Of a stretch of DNA of 45,817 nt, positions 1 through 7,512 are shown in pieces; position 1 is the stretch's first letter, and every line of letters starts with the position of its first letter. Source of the DNA: Lachnospiraceae bacterium (GTDB taxonomy: Bacteria; Bacillota; Clostridia; Lachnospirales; Lachnospiraceae); assembly GCA_022791575.1 (NCBI GenBank), contig JAAVZI010000055.1, positions 1-45,817 on the forward strand, in the 5' to 3' direction. The notes under the pieces were generated by a model, which saw only the letters and a list, made by a program, of their open reading frames with translations, searched no databases and had not been told where the DNA came from. A program made the position numbers and the translations under genes.

Positions 1-132
1 ACCAAGGGTTTGCCTACAGCTTCCTTCAGATTCCGTCTCACGGCGGACACCCTTGCTGTTCAGCTATACACTTCCTTGTTGCCTAGGCGTGTTCGGGACT
101 TTCACCCGTTAGAGCGCGCCCATGGCGCGCAA
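1..132 (-). mobile_element. 5' end of a group IIC intron (runs off the left edge)
   Basis: Read on the minus strand, this segment starts TTGCGCGCC and carries group II intron domain I landmarks: GGGTGAAAGTCCCG, then CAAGGGTGTCC, then GAATCTGAAGGAAGC followed by GGCAAACCC. The order and wording resemble the class IIC intron of Oceanobacillus iheyensis as I remember it. It starts a few bases beyond a perfect terminator palindrome and runs in the same direction as purC. Insertion just downstream of intrinsic terminators is the known habit of class IIC introns. The rest of the ribozyme and any reverse transcriptase lie outside the window. The exact 5' splice site (about 132) is inferred from the GUGYG-like start. 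Confidence 0.8.
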
Positions 133-136
133 ACAA

Positions 137-178
137 GAAAAGCCAAGCGGCATATCATGATATGCCGCTTGGCTTTTC
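137..178 (-). terminator. purC intrinsic terminator (perfect 42-bp palindrome)
   Basis: A perfect inverted repeat with no mismatch: 138-157 (AAAAGCCAAGCGGCATATCA) is the exact reverse complement of 158-177, extended by one G-C pair. A/T tracts at both ends make it usable on either strand. It starts 8 bp after the purC stop and is the likely targeting hairpin for the adjacent group IIC intron. Confidence 0.9.
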
Positions 179-185
179 CTATTGT

Positions 186-1058
186 TTATAAGTTTTTCCC
201 TGTTAGGAGCTGATAGCCCTGCAGATAAATATTAATCGTCTGATCTACCACTTCCTGCGGCAGTGTCCAATTGTGCCCCTCGTTTGCTTTTAACCAATCC
301 CTTGCAAACTGCTTGTCAAAGGAAGGCTGTCCATGTCCCGGCTCATAGCCTTCTGCCGGCCAGAAACGAGAACTGTCCGGCGTCAACATCTCATCTGCAA
401 GTACAATCTTACCTTCTTCATCAAGTCCGAATTCGAACTTGGTATCTGCAATGATAATGCCTCTGCCTAATGCATATTCCGCACATTTTTTATATAAAGC
501 GATTGTATAATCACGGATTTTGGCTGCGTATTCTTCCCCTTTTCCTGGAAAATATGTTTCCAGATGCGCTACGCTCTGCTCATAAGAAATGTTTTCGTCG
601 TGCTCACCGATTTCCGCCTTAGTGGAAGGAGTATAGATTGGTTCTGGGAGCTTGTCTGATTCCTTGAGCCCTTCTGGCAGCTTAATTCCGCAGACCGTGC
701 CGTCCTTCTTATAACTTTCCCAGCCGCTTCCGGTAATATATCCGCGTACAATGCATTCGATCGGAAGAATTTTTAATTTGCGGCAGAGCATACTGTTGCC
801 GTTAAACTGATCCTGCTGAAAGAATTCCGGCATATCATTGACGTCTACTGAAATCATATGGTTAGGCACGATATCTTCAGTCATGTCAAACCAAAATTTG
901 GACATCTGGGTTAAGACGGTGCCTTTCTTCGTAACCTCGTTATTGAGAATTACATCAAAACAACTGATACGATCTGTGGCAACCATAATCAATGTGTCAC
1001 CATTGTCATAAATTTCACGTACTTTTCCTTTTTTTATTGCAGCTTTGTTAAAATCCAT
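186..1058 (-). CDS. purC: Phosphoribosylaminoimidazole-succinocarboxamide synthase (SAICAR synthetase)
   Basis: Joins aspartate to carboxyaminoimidazole ribonucleotide with ATP, giving SAICAR in cytosolic purine synthesis. The 290-residue protein opens with the family motif GKVREIYD (residues 11-18), then ATDRISCFD, the central PIECIVRGYITGSGWESYKK block, TKAEIGEHDENIS, and DTKFEFG near the C-terminus. Length fits the longer (~290 aa) PurC form. The start at 1058 is chosen because AAAGGAG lies 5 bases upstream; the in-frame ATG at 1073 would place that ribosome site inside the gene. It is a single-gene unit here, ending in a strong terminator and separated from purA, purB and purF. Confidence 0.96.
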   Translation of the reverse strand: MDFNKAAIKKGKVREIYDNGDTLIMVATDRISCFDVILNNEVTKKGTVLTQMSKFWFDMTEDIVPNHMISVDVNDMPEFFQQDQFNGNSMLCRKLKILPIECIVRGYITGSGWESYKKDGTVCGIKLPEGLKESDKLPEPIYTPSTKAEIGEHDENISYEQSVAHLETYFPGKGEEYAAKIRDYTIALYKKCAEYALGRGIIIADTKFEFGLDEEGKIVLADEMLTPDSSRFWPAEGYEPGHGQPSFDKQFARDWLKANEGHNWTLPQEVVDQTINIYLQGYQLLTGKNL

Positions 1059-1138
1059 TTGTTCTCCTTTCAAAAATCAAATATTATTTTAGATGATTGT
1101 GTAAGTCACTGATGATATTTTTATTATTAACATAACAC

Positions 1139-1184
1139 ATTATAAGATTTATATCTATTGTTAAATATGCACAAATGTTTGCAT
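1139..1184 (-). promoter_or_regulatory. purC promoter region with a nearby palindrome
   Basis: On the minus strand a TATAAT hexamer lies at 1144-1139 without a good -35 box. Just upstream, 1167-1184 contains an imperfect palindrome with ATGCA and TGCAT ends, where an activator or repressor could overlap the -35 zone. Purine control is a guess from position; no known PurR box is recognised. Confidence 0.35.
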
Positions 1185-1208
1185 TTCGCATAAACCTTTT
1201 GAAAATAT

Positions 1209-1775
1209 TCAGAAAAATAATTCATACAGAAATTCTCTCCGCTCTTCCTCAGAAGCTCTGTTTTTGCGTCCACCATAGCAGGCCGTGCGCTGCATGCCCA
1301 ATTTTTCCATCACCTTATAGGAACCTCGATTCTCGCTGTCGCAATGGGCGATAAAATGCCGGGCACCCAGCTCTTTATTTCCAAATTCCAGCAATGCCTG
1401 TGCGGCTTCTGTCATAATTCCCTGTCCCCAATAGTTTTTATGGAGAATCCAGCCGAATTCCATGGTGGTCTGGTCTTGTTTTTGCACATTGTAATAGTTC
1501 TTGGGCGACACTGCTGAATCATTGGTGACCCATTCCAAACCAATTGAGCCTATATGCTTCTCACTTTTTATAATGGCAAATTCATAGAACATTTGTTCTT
1601 CCTTTTGCCATTCCGCTTCCATCTTTTTGAGAAATTCCTCCGTCTCTTCTATAGATTCATTTGGCAGAAATATCATATAGATTGTATTTTCGGGGTCAGA
1701 GGAATACTCATGAGCTGTTTGCAGATATTGGATTCCAATTGGACGAAGGATTAATCTTTTTGTAATCAAATGCAT
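1209..1775 (-). CDS. GNAT N-acetyltransferase, RimJ/RimL type
   Basis: A 188-residue GNAT-fold protein expected to transfer acetyl from acetyl-CoA to an amine, often a ribosomal protein N-terminus or a small molecule. The N-terminus ITKRLILRPI is typical of the RimJ/RimL branch, as are MEFGWILHKNYWGQGIMTEA (acetyl-CoA loop, with GQG in the place of the usual Q/RxxGxG/A) and the late SENRGSYKVMEKLGM. The start at 1775 has AGAGGTA upstream. A 22-codon ORF with its own strong ribosome site precedes it by 25 nt. Substrate cannot be told from sequence. Confidence 0.88.
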   Translation of the reverse strand: MHLITKRLILRPIGIQYLQTAHEYSSDPENTIYMIFLPNESIEETEEFLKKMEAEWQKEEQMFYEFAIIKSEKHIGSIGLEWVTNDSAVSPKNYYNVQKQDQTTMEFGWILHKNYWGQGIMTEAAQALLEFGNKELGARHFIAHCDSENRGSYKVMEKLGMQRTACYGGRKNRASEEERREFLYELFF

Positions 1776-1799
1776 TTTTCGTACCTCTTTATTCTCTAC

Positions 1800-1868
1800 T
1801 TATTTATAAGGAAATGATTTTGTATCAGTTACTACCATAATTATTTGATATGCTTTGTAGCATTCCAT
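1800..1868 (-). CDS. Possible 22-residue leader peptide ahead of the GNAT gene
   Basis: A short ORF starting MECYKAYQ with a textbook ribosome site (AAGGAG, 7 nt before ATG at 1868). It ends 24 nt before the GNAT start, and a TGTTATAAT extended -10 lies upstream. No family is recognised. It could be a translated leader, a gene remnant or chance; the good ribosome site is the only strong evidence. Confidence 0.35.
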   Translation of the reverse strand: MECYKAYQIIMVVTDTKSFPYK

Positions 1869-1930
1869 TTTACATCTCCTTGAGCAGAGTTATCTATTTT
1901 TGCAATAGCTTATTTATTACCATGATTCAG

Positions 1931-1939
1931 ATTATAACA
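1931..1939 (-). promoter_or_regulatory. Extended -10 promoter for the small ORF / GNAT unit
   Basis: TGTTATAAT on the minus strand, an extended -10 with no convincing -35 partner. It lies 63 bp upstream of the small ORF start and in the gap after the YlmC/YmxH gene stop. Confidence 0.45.
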
Positions 1940-1982
1940 CATCCGTCCAATTACAGTAAATACCAAAACTTTACAAAATTCC

Positions 1983-2264
1983 TCACCATTCACATTTTAC
2001 CAAAACTTTCTCTACATCAACCCTGACAAGTATAATATCCCGACCAATCTGTTCTACGCAGCACCATGGAATGACATATTCTGTATCCCGTCCCAGAAAA
2101 AAGCAGAATCTGCCGGGTCCTGGAACGATCAATGCAGATACACACCCCGTCTCACAGTTAATTACCACATCTGACACACACCCAAGCCGTTTGCAGTCAC
2201 AGATATTAATCACTTCCTTTTCTTTCAGATCACATATCCGCACAAGTTCTTTCTCTCTTTCCAT
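1983..2264 (-). CDS. YlmC/YmxH family sporulation protein (PRC-barrel)
   Basis: A 93-residue PRC-barrel-like protein. The opening VRICDLKEKEVINICDCKRL, the turn GCVSDVVIN, then PGPGRFCFFLGRDTEYVIPW and the closing GRDIILVRVD match the YlmC/YmxH family found across endospore formers. Members are expressed in sporulation in some species, but their biochemical role is not settled. The start at 2264 (MEREKE) follows a GGGGAAGGG ribosome site; the upstream in-frame ATGs would swallow it. It supports an endospore-lineage host but does not prove that the organism sporulates. Confidence 0.85.
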   Translation of the reverse strand: MEREKELVRICDLKEKEVINICDCKRLGCVSDVVINCETGCVSALIVPGPGRFCFFLGRDTEYVIPWCCVEQIGRDIILVRVDVEKVLVKCEW

Positions 2265-2349
2265 ATACCCTTCCCCGCCTTTCATCATCCAACCAATTTA
2301 CATTTGCATAAAACTGTTACAAATATTTTATGTATTTTTCTGTGTAATA

Positions 2350-2378
2350 TTGACCAGAATTTCCCATACTGATATAAT
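2350..2378 (+). promoter_or_regulatory. Sigma-A type promoter of the ABC exporter operon
   Basis: TTGACC (2350-2355), a 17-bp spacer, then TATAAT (2373-2378). It is close to consensus and lies about 94 bp upstream of the first exporter gene. Confidence 0.8.
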
Positions 2379-2399
2379 AATTAATTGAACATTCGAACA

Positions 2400-2433
2400 G
2401 CTGGTAAATAATGTATGTTATTTATTGACCAGC
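2400..2433. promoter_or_regulatory. Inverted repeat downstream of the exporter promoter (possible operator)
   Basis: GCTGGT (2400-2405) and ACCAGC (2428-2433) bracket A/T-rich arms (AAATAA / TTATTTATT) that also pair. The element lies between the start of transcription and the ribosome site GGGAGGT. It could bind a regulator or form an mRNA hairpin. MarR-type regulators often control such exporters, but none is encoded next to it. Confidence 0.4.
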
Positions 2434-2471
2434 GACATTCCTAAAAATAAATCTGATACACGGGAGGTACT

Positions 2472-4199
2472 ATGAATCAATTTGTCCACTACTTAAGAAA
2501 TTACAAAAAAGAAAGCGTAATCGGCCCGCTTTTCAAACTGCTGGAAGCATGTTTTGAACTGCTTGTTCCGCTGGTTATGGCAAGCATCATTGATACTGGA
2601 ATCGCCAACCACGACAAAGGCCATATATACCGTATGGGCGGTATTCTGGTACTGCTTGGCGTTGTCGGCCTGATTTGTTCTGTAACTGCCCAGTATTTTG
2701 CAGCTAAGGCATCTGTGGGCTTTGGAACCGCTATCCGCAAAGACCTGTTTCAGCATATCAATACCCTCTCCTATCGGGAAATTGATAAGTTAGGTACATC
2801 TACTCTGATTACCAGAATTACCTCAGACATTAATCAGATGCAGACCGTTGTCAATCTGGTGCTGCGCCTCTTCCTACGTTCTCCATTTGTTGTCATTGGC
2901 GCTATGGTTATGGCCTTCACCGTCAATGTTAAGGGCGCACTGGTGTTCGTTGTAGCAATTCCTCTGCTGAGTATTGTTGTATTCGGCATTATGCTGTCTA
3001 CTGTGCCTCTTTATAAAAAGGTACAGCGCAAACTGGACCGCATTTTGCTGTCTACTAGGGAAAATCTGGCCGGTGTTCGTGTCATCCGTGCCTTTAACCG
3101 TCAAGAGCACGAAGAAAAGGTATTCCGCGATACATCCAATGAACTCTATAAACTGCAGATTTTTGTCGGTAAGGTATCCTCTGTGCTGAACCCTCTAACC
3201 TATATTATCGTTAATCTTGCTCTGATCGCAATCATATGGATTGGCGGTATCGAAGTTGATTCAGGCATTATCAAAGTCGGTGAGGTTACCGCACTTGTTA
3301 ACTATATGTCCCAGATTCTGGTGGAACTGATTAAGCTGGTCAATTTAATTATCAACATTACTAAGGGCATTGCCTGCAGCAACCGAGTTCAGGAGATTTT
3401 CAACGAACAGCCGTCATTAGTCTCACCGGATCATTCGGCATCAATTCCTGACAGCGACATTGCCGTAGCATTTGACCATGTCACGTTCTCCTACCATAGC
3501 GGGCAAGAGGCTGCCTTAGAAAACATCTCCTTTACAGCAAAAAAAGGGGAAACTATTGGTATTATCGGCGGTACTGGCTCTGGAAAGAGCTCCTTAGTGA
3601 ATCTGATTCCCCGCTTTTATGACACCTCGTCCGGTGAAGTGCGCATTCACGGCCTCCCGGTTCAGGACTATAACTTTGATGACCTTAGAACCCGCATTGG
3701 CGTTGTTCCGCAGCGTGCCGTTCTATTCAAGGGAACCATTCGGGAAAATATGAAATGGGGCAATCAAAATGCCACCGATGAGGAAATTATGGAAGCCTTG
3801 ACCATTGCTCAGGCCAAAGACGTGGTCGAGCAAAAGGATGGAAAATTAGACTTTTTGATTGAACAGGAAGGCAAAAACCTGTCCGGCGGACAAAAACAGC
3901 GTCTGACCATTGCCCGCGCCCTAGTCAAACACCCAGAAATCCTAATTTTGGACGATAGTGCTTCGGCTCTGGACTTTGCAACTGATGCAAGACTTCGCAA
4001 AGCCCTTGCTGAATGCAGTTCATCTACTGTATTCCTTGTCTCCCAACGGTCAGCCACGGTAAAAAATGCCGATAAAATCATTGTTTTGGATGACGGACAA
4101 ATGGCTGGCATAGGAACCCATCAAGAACTATATGAAACCTGCGAAGTATATAAAGAAATCTGCGATTCACAGCTTTCCAAAGAGGAGGTGCAGAAATAA
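2472..4199 (+). CDS. ABC exporter subunit with degenerate catalytic residues (heterodimer half 1)
   Basis: 575 residues: an N-terminal six-helix membrane domain (about 1-320) and a C-terminal ATPase domain, the half-transporter plan of multidrug/lipid exporters. Walker A GGTGSGKSS lies near 365, the intact signature LSGGQ near 470, and Walker B is ILILDDSASALD, with Asp where the catalytic Glu is expected. The H-loop reads LVSQRS, with Gln for His. Its ATP site is therefore the non-hydrolytic one, while it supplies an intact LSGGQ to its partner. Start at 2472 follows GGGAGGT. Its stop overlaps the next start (TAATG), a sign of translational coupling. Substrate unknown; drug, peptide or lipid are all possible. 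Confidence 0.93.
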   Translation: MNQFVHYLRNYKKESVIGPLFKLLEACFELLVPLVMASIIDTGIANHDKGHIYRMGGILVLLGVVGLICSVTAQYFAAKASVGFGTAIRKDLFQHINTLSYREIDKLGTSTLITRITSDINQMQTVVNLVLRLFLRSPFVVIGAMVMAFTVNVKGALVFVVAIPLLSIVVFGIMLSTVPLYKKVQRKLDRILLSTRENLAGVRVIRAFNRQEHEEKVFRDTSNELYKLQIFVGKVSSVLNPLTYIIVNLALIAIIWIGGIEVDSGIIKVGEVTALVNYMSQILVELIKLVNLIINITKGIACSNRVQEIFNEQPSLVSPDHSASIPDSDIAVAFDHVTFSYHSGQEAALENISFTAKKGETIGIIGGTGSGKSSLVNLIPRFYDTSSGEVRIHGLPVQDYNFDDLRTRIGVVPQRAVLFKGTIRENMKWGNQNATDEEIMEALTIAQAKDVVEQKDGKLDFLIEQEGKNLSGGQKQRLTIARALVKHPEILILDDSASALDFATDARLRKALAECSSSTVFLVSQRSATVKNADKIIVLDDGQMAGIGTHQELYETCEVYKEICDSQLSKEEVQK

Positions 4200-5959
4200 T
4201 GGCCGCCAAACAAAAAAATACAATAAACAAACGTACATTAAAGCGTGTATTGACTTATATCCGTCCCTATTGGCTTCATTTGGTATGTTCCCTGCTGCTG
4301 ACCTTTGTAAATGTAGGACTTACCTTATATGTTCCAATATTGATCGGAGATTCTATTGATTATATTATCGGAGAAGGCAATGTGGATTTTACGGCATTGA
4401 CACAGATTCTGTTCCGCTTTGCCATTGTTGTACTCTGTACCGCTCTGGCTCAGTGGTTTATGAATCTGTTTAATAATCGGATTACTTATTGTGTGGTTCG
4501 TGATATCCGTACCGAAGCTTTTACCCACCTGCAGAAGCTGCCTGTAGGCTATATCGATGCACATCCTTATGGCGATACCATCAGCCGCATTATTACCGAT
4601 ATCGATCAGTTTTCGGATGGACTTTTAATGGGCTTTAATCAGCTGTTTGCCGGAATTCTCACAATATTAGGAACCCTGATCTTTATGCTGACCATTAATG
4701 TGAAAATTACTATTATTGTTGTAGTATTGACACCGCTTTCCTTATTTATTGCAGCATTTATTGCAAAAAATACATTTAATATGTTTCATAGACAATCCGA
4801 AGCCAGAGGCAGTTTAACAGCACTGATTGATGAAATGGTCGGTAATCAGAAGATCGTACAGGCGTTCGCTTATGAGGACGAAGCAGAGGAACGATTTGCA
4901 GAGCTGAACCACAAGCTGGAAACATGCAGTTTAAAGGCCATTTTCTTCTCTTCTCTGGTCAATCCCTGCACGCGGTTTGTCAACAGCCTGGTGTACGCAG
5001 GAGTCGGAATTTTTGGTGCTATTTCTGCTCTACAGGGGCATTTGTCCATTGGGCAGCTGACCAAATTCCTCAATTATGCCAATCAGTACACCAAACCATT
5101 TAATGAGATTTCAGGGGTAGTAACAGAATTTCAGAATGCTTTGGCCTCTGCCTCCCGCGTATTCGAATTAATTGATGAAGAAACATTTCTGCCGGATGCC
5201 CCCAATGCGGTCTCTTTAACGGATACCAAAGGACAGGTAGAATTAAAGCAGGTATACTTCTCCTATACAAAAGAAAAACCGTTGATAGAAAATTTTAATC
5301 TAACTGTAAAACCTGGCCAAAGAATCGCAATTGTCGGACCGACTGGCTGTGGAAAAAGTACGCTGATTAATTTGCTGATGCGTTTTTATGATATTAATAG
5401 TGGAGAAATTAAAGTAGATCAGGTATCCATTTATGATGTAAAACGCAACAATCTGCGCCAGAATTATGGTATGGTGCTGCAGGAAACCTGGCTGAAAGCC
5501 GGGACCATTCGGGAAAATATCTGTTATGGCAAGCCGGATGCTACCGATGAGGAAGTAATTCAGGCGGCAAAAACAGCCCATGCGCATAGCTTTATTAAAC
5601 GAATGCCACAGAAATATGACACGGTTATCAGTGAGGATGGCGGCAATCTTTCGCAGGGACAGAAACAGCTTCTGTGTATTGCCAGGGTATTGCTCTCTCT
5701 GCCGCCGATGCTGATTCTGGATGAAGCAACTTCTTCGATTGATACCCGTACGGAGATTAAGATTCAGAAAGCCTTTGCCCATATGATGGAAGGGCGCACA
5801 AGCTTTATTGTGGCACATCGTCTGTCTACGATTAAGGAAGCGGATTGTATTCTGGTTATGCAGGACGGACATATTATTGAGCAGGGAACTCATGAAGAAT
5901 TACTGGAAAAGGCGGGATTCTATGCTCAGCTTTATAATAGTCAGTTTCAGGTGTATTAA
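4199..5959 (+). CDS. ABC exporter subunit with intact catalytic residues (heterodimer half 2)
   Basis: 586 residues with the same membrane-ATPase plan as its partner. Walker A VGPTGCGKS is near 380, Walker B LILDEATSSID near 505 keeps the catalytic Glu, and the H-loop VAHRLS near 538 keeps His. The signature is degenerate, LSQGQ, near 483. The two subunits complement each other: this chain's Walker A/B/His plus the partner's LSGGQ form the working site, and the other site is dead. That asymmetry is the known pattern of heterodimeric bacterial exporters such as BmrCD-type pairs. A palindromic repeat begins at the very next base after the stop codon. Confidence 0.94.
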   Translation: MAAKQKNTINKRTLKRVLTYIRPYWLHLVCSLLLTFVNVGLTLYVPILIGDSIDYIIGEGNVDFTALTQILFRFAIVVLCTALAQWFMNLFNNRITYCVVRDIRTEAFTHLQKLPVGYIDAHPYGDTISRIITDIDQFSDGLLMGFNQLFAGILTILGTLIFMLTINVKITIIVVVLTPLSLFIAAFIAKNTFNMFHRQSEARGSLTALIDEMVGNQKIVQAFAYEDEAEERFAELNHKLETCSLKAIFFSSLVNPCTRFVNSLVYAGVGIFGAISALQGHLSIGQLTKFLNYANQYTKPFNEISGVVTEFQNALASASRVFELIDEETFLPDAPNAVSLTDTKGQVELKQVYFSYTKEKPLIENFNLTVKPGQRIAIVGPTGCGKSTLINLLMRFYDINSGEIKVDQVSIYDVKRNNLRQNYGMVLQETWLKAGTIRENICYGKPDATDEEVIQAAKTAHAHSFIKRMPQKYDTVISEDGGNLSQGQKQLLCIARVLLSLPPMLILDEATSSIDTRTEIKIQKAFAHMMEGRTSFIVAHRLSTIKEADCILVMQDGHIIEQGTHEELLEKAGFYAQLYNSQFQVY

Positions 5960-6094
5960 TTAGGGAATATGGTTTATTGCGACGAGCTTGGGAAAACATT
6001 TACTAACAGAGCTCAAAGACTTTTTTGATTCGCTCTGTTAGTAAATGTTTTCCCAAGCTCTGACTGTGAATAGCATATTTCATGATTTCTATAG
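5960..6094 (+). repeat. Palindromic dispersed element, copy A
   Basis: It starts directly after the exporter stop codon. Arms 5984-6012 and 6032-6060 are a perfect 29-bp inverted repeat, separated by the 19-nt loop TCAAAGACTTTTTTGATTC, which can itself fold (TCAAA/TTTGA). The left shoulder GCGACGAGCTTG and right shoulder CAAGCTCTGAC are shared with copy B, but the middle of the stem (about 5993-6010) differs from B and C. The outer ends are more decayed than in B and C, and no target duplication is visible. No T-run follows the stem, so it is not a classic terminator. Confidence 0.85.
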
Positions 6095-6098
6095 TTTG

Positions 6099-6614
6099 AT
6101 GATAGATGGAGGGATTGATACGAAAACAATTATAATAAGACCCTATGAAAGTACTGATCTTCCGGCTATGATTGCTATTTGGAATGCAATTGTGGAAGAA
6201 GGAAATGCATTTCCGCAGGAAGAGTGTCTTACTGTGGAAAGCGGAGAACAATTTTTCGCTGAACAAAGTTACTGTGGTGTGGCAGAACATACGAAAAACA
6301 GAGAAATTCTGGGGGTATATATTCTGCATCCGAATAATATCGGCCGATGCGGACATATCTGCAATGCAAGCTATGCCGTAGCTGCACACAGTAGGGGACA
6401 ACAGATCGGCAGACGATTGGTTCAGGATTGTATCTGCCAAGCGCGCCGGATTGGATTCGGCATACTGCAGTTTAACGCAGTTGTGAAAACCAATCTGCAT
6501 GCTAGACATCTATATGAACAAATTGGATTTCATCAGCTTGGCACTATTCCGAACGGATTTCGGATGAAAAATGGGGAGTATGAAGATATCTGCCCTTATT
6601 ATATGGAACTATGA
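6099..6614 (+). CDS. GNAT N-acetyltransferase (phosphinothricin-acetyltransferase-like)
   Basis: About 170 residues. The GNAT domain opens IIIRPYESTDLPAMIAIWNA, has a core YAVAAHSRGQQIGRRLVQD (acetyl-CoA loop R-G-Q-Q-I-G) and the late HARHLYEQIGF. It resembles the Pat/YncA group acting on small amines. The start is uncertain: ATG 6099 has no clear ribosome site, GGAGGG at 6109-6113 lies too close to the domain to serve any ATG, and an in-frame ATG at 6045 falls inside the stem of repeat A. Insertion of the repeat may have separated the gene from its original start signals. Confidence 0.8.
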   Translation: MIDGGIDTKTIIIRPYESTDLPAMIAIWNAIVEEGNAFPQEECLTVESGEQFFAEQSYCGVAEHTKNREILGVYILHPNNIGRCGHICNASYAVAAHSRGQQIGRRLVQDCICQARRIGFGILQFNAVVKTNLHARHLYEQIGFHQLGTIPNGFRMKNGEYEDICPYYMEL

Positions 6615-6691
6615 TAGGATGGGCTATACTTTAATACTTTTTAACAATTAGCATTTTCATCTGTCGCACTGCCTTTCCCTTACTTTAACGA

Positions 6692-7201
6692 CTAACTGTC
6701 CAGTGCTTCTACAATCAGCCCTGCAAAAGCAGCAATTTCTTCCTCTGGGCAGCCTGCCAGCCGCTGAAAATACATCTTTCGTTCCATCAGCTTCGCCTGC
6801 AGCTGCCCTCGCCAGGAGCCGGGCGCATCATGGTTCGAGCTGCAGACTGCAAATCCATAGAATATATCCAATAATTCCACCTGCAGTTCCATCCCCAGAT
6901 GTTCAAGCGCATAAAATAAAAAATCAAATGCAGGCAGCGCCGCCGAGGACAAATACGCATGCTGATGGCACAATTCACACCACAGATCATGACTTGCCTT
7001 GAGCGCCGTTTCTCTCTCATCCGCAAATAAATCCAGCAGCGCCTGCTCTACCTTTGGCATAGACCCACACGAATCTCCATAGGGGACATCATATGGCATG
7101 TCTTTGGCGGCATTTCCATAAGCTGTTTCATATTGGCTCCAGTCAATACTAGTAATTTGCTGCTTAATTTCAGCCCATTTGCAAGAAGAACCAGCTTCCA
7201 T
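6692..7201 (-). CDS. Uncharacterised helical protein
   Basis: 169 residues, no family recognised with confidence. The middle (about residues 60-125) is a run of amphipathic helices with Cys and His, including LWCELCHQHAYLSSAALPAF and ELLDIFYGFAVC. The look is of short HEAT-like repeats, similar to some stand-alone accessory or immunity-type proteins. That is inference only. ATG at 7201 has GAAAGGAG upstream. It has a long (~250 nt) leader and no obvious operon partner. Confidence 0.6.
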   Translation of the reverse strand: MEAGSSCKWAEIKQQITSIDWSQYETAYGNAAKDMPYDVPYGDSCGSMPKVEQALLDLFADERETALKASHDLWCELCHQHAYLSSAALPAFDFLFYALEHLGMELQVELLDIFYGFAVCSSNHDAPGSWRGQLQAKLMERKMYFQRLAGCPEEEIAAFAGLIVEALDS

Positions 7202-7512
7202 TCTGTCACTCTCCTTTCTTGTGCCGCAGCATTTGGTTTTAGCAATGTGCGGACGATATAACAGTCATGCGGCTAATCCACACCGCGGTCATGCTTAATA
7301 CAACTGTCTATAACCATCATGCCGTTACGCATGACTATTTTCTGCGATACAAGATTGATATCCTGGATCATTGAACAGACCTGCGTACATATCAGCGCAC
7401 TTCCTTTTTATTGGTAGGTATTGCCCAAACTCTCGTTATTAAAATAAGTTAGCACTTCTATAAATAATTATATTATACAAAAACCAAAGTATCGACAACC
7501 AAGAGGCCTGGA
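7202..7512 (-). promoter_or_regulatory. Long leader of the 6692-7201 gene
   Basis: 310 bp without a gene. On the minus strand a TATAAT lies at 7477-7472 with TTGTCG 15 bp further up, a weak promoter. Within the leader, GTCATGCG (7264-7271) and CGCATGAC (7327-7334) are exact inverted repeats 55 bp apart, and a TCATGC half-site lies between them. This could fold or bind a protein. No known riboswitch core is recognised. Confidence 0.3.

Noticed and set aside
10-213. 67-codon plus-strand ORF at the left edge
   Set aside because: It runs through the group IIC intron domain I and the terminator palindrome on the opposite strand; no ribosome site.
5984-6060. Perfect stem after the exporter operon as an intrinsic terminator
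   Set aside because: No T-run follows the stem, and shoulders plus loop match copies B and C, which are not at operon ends.
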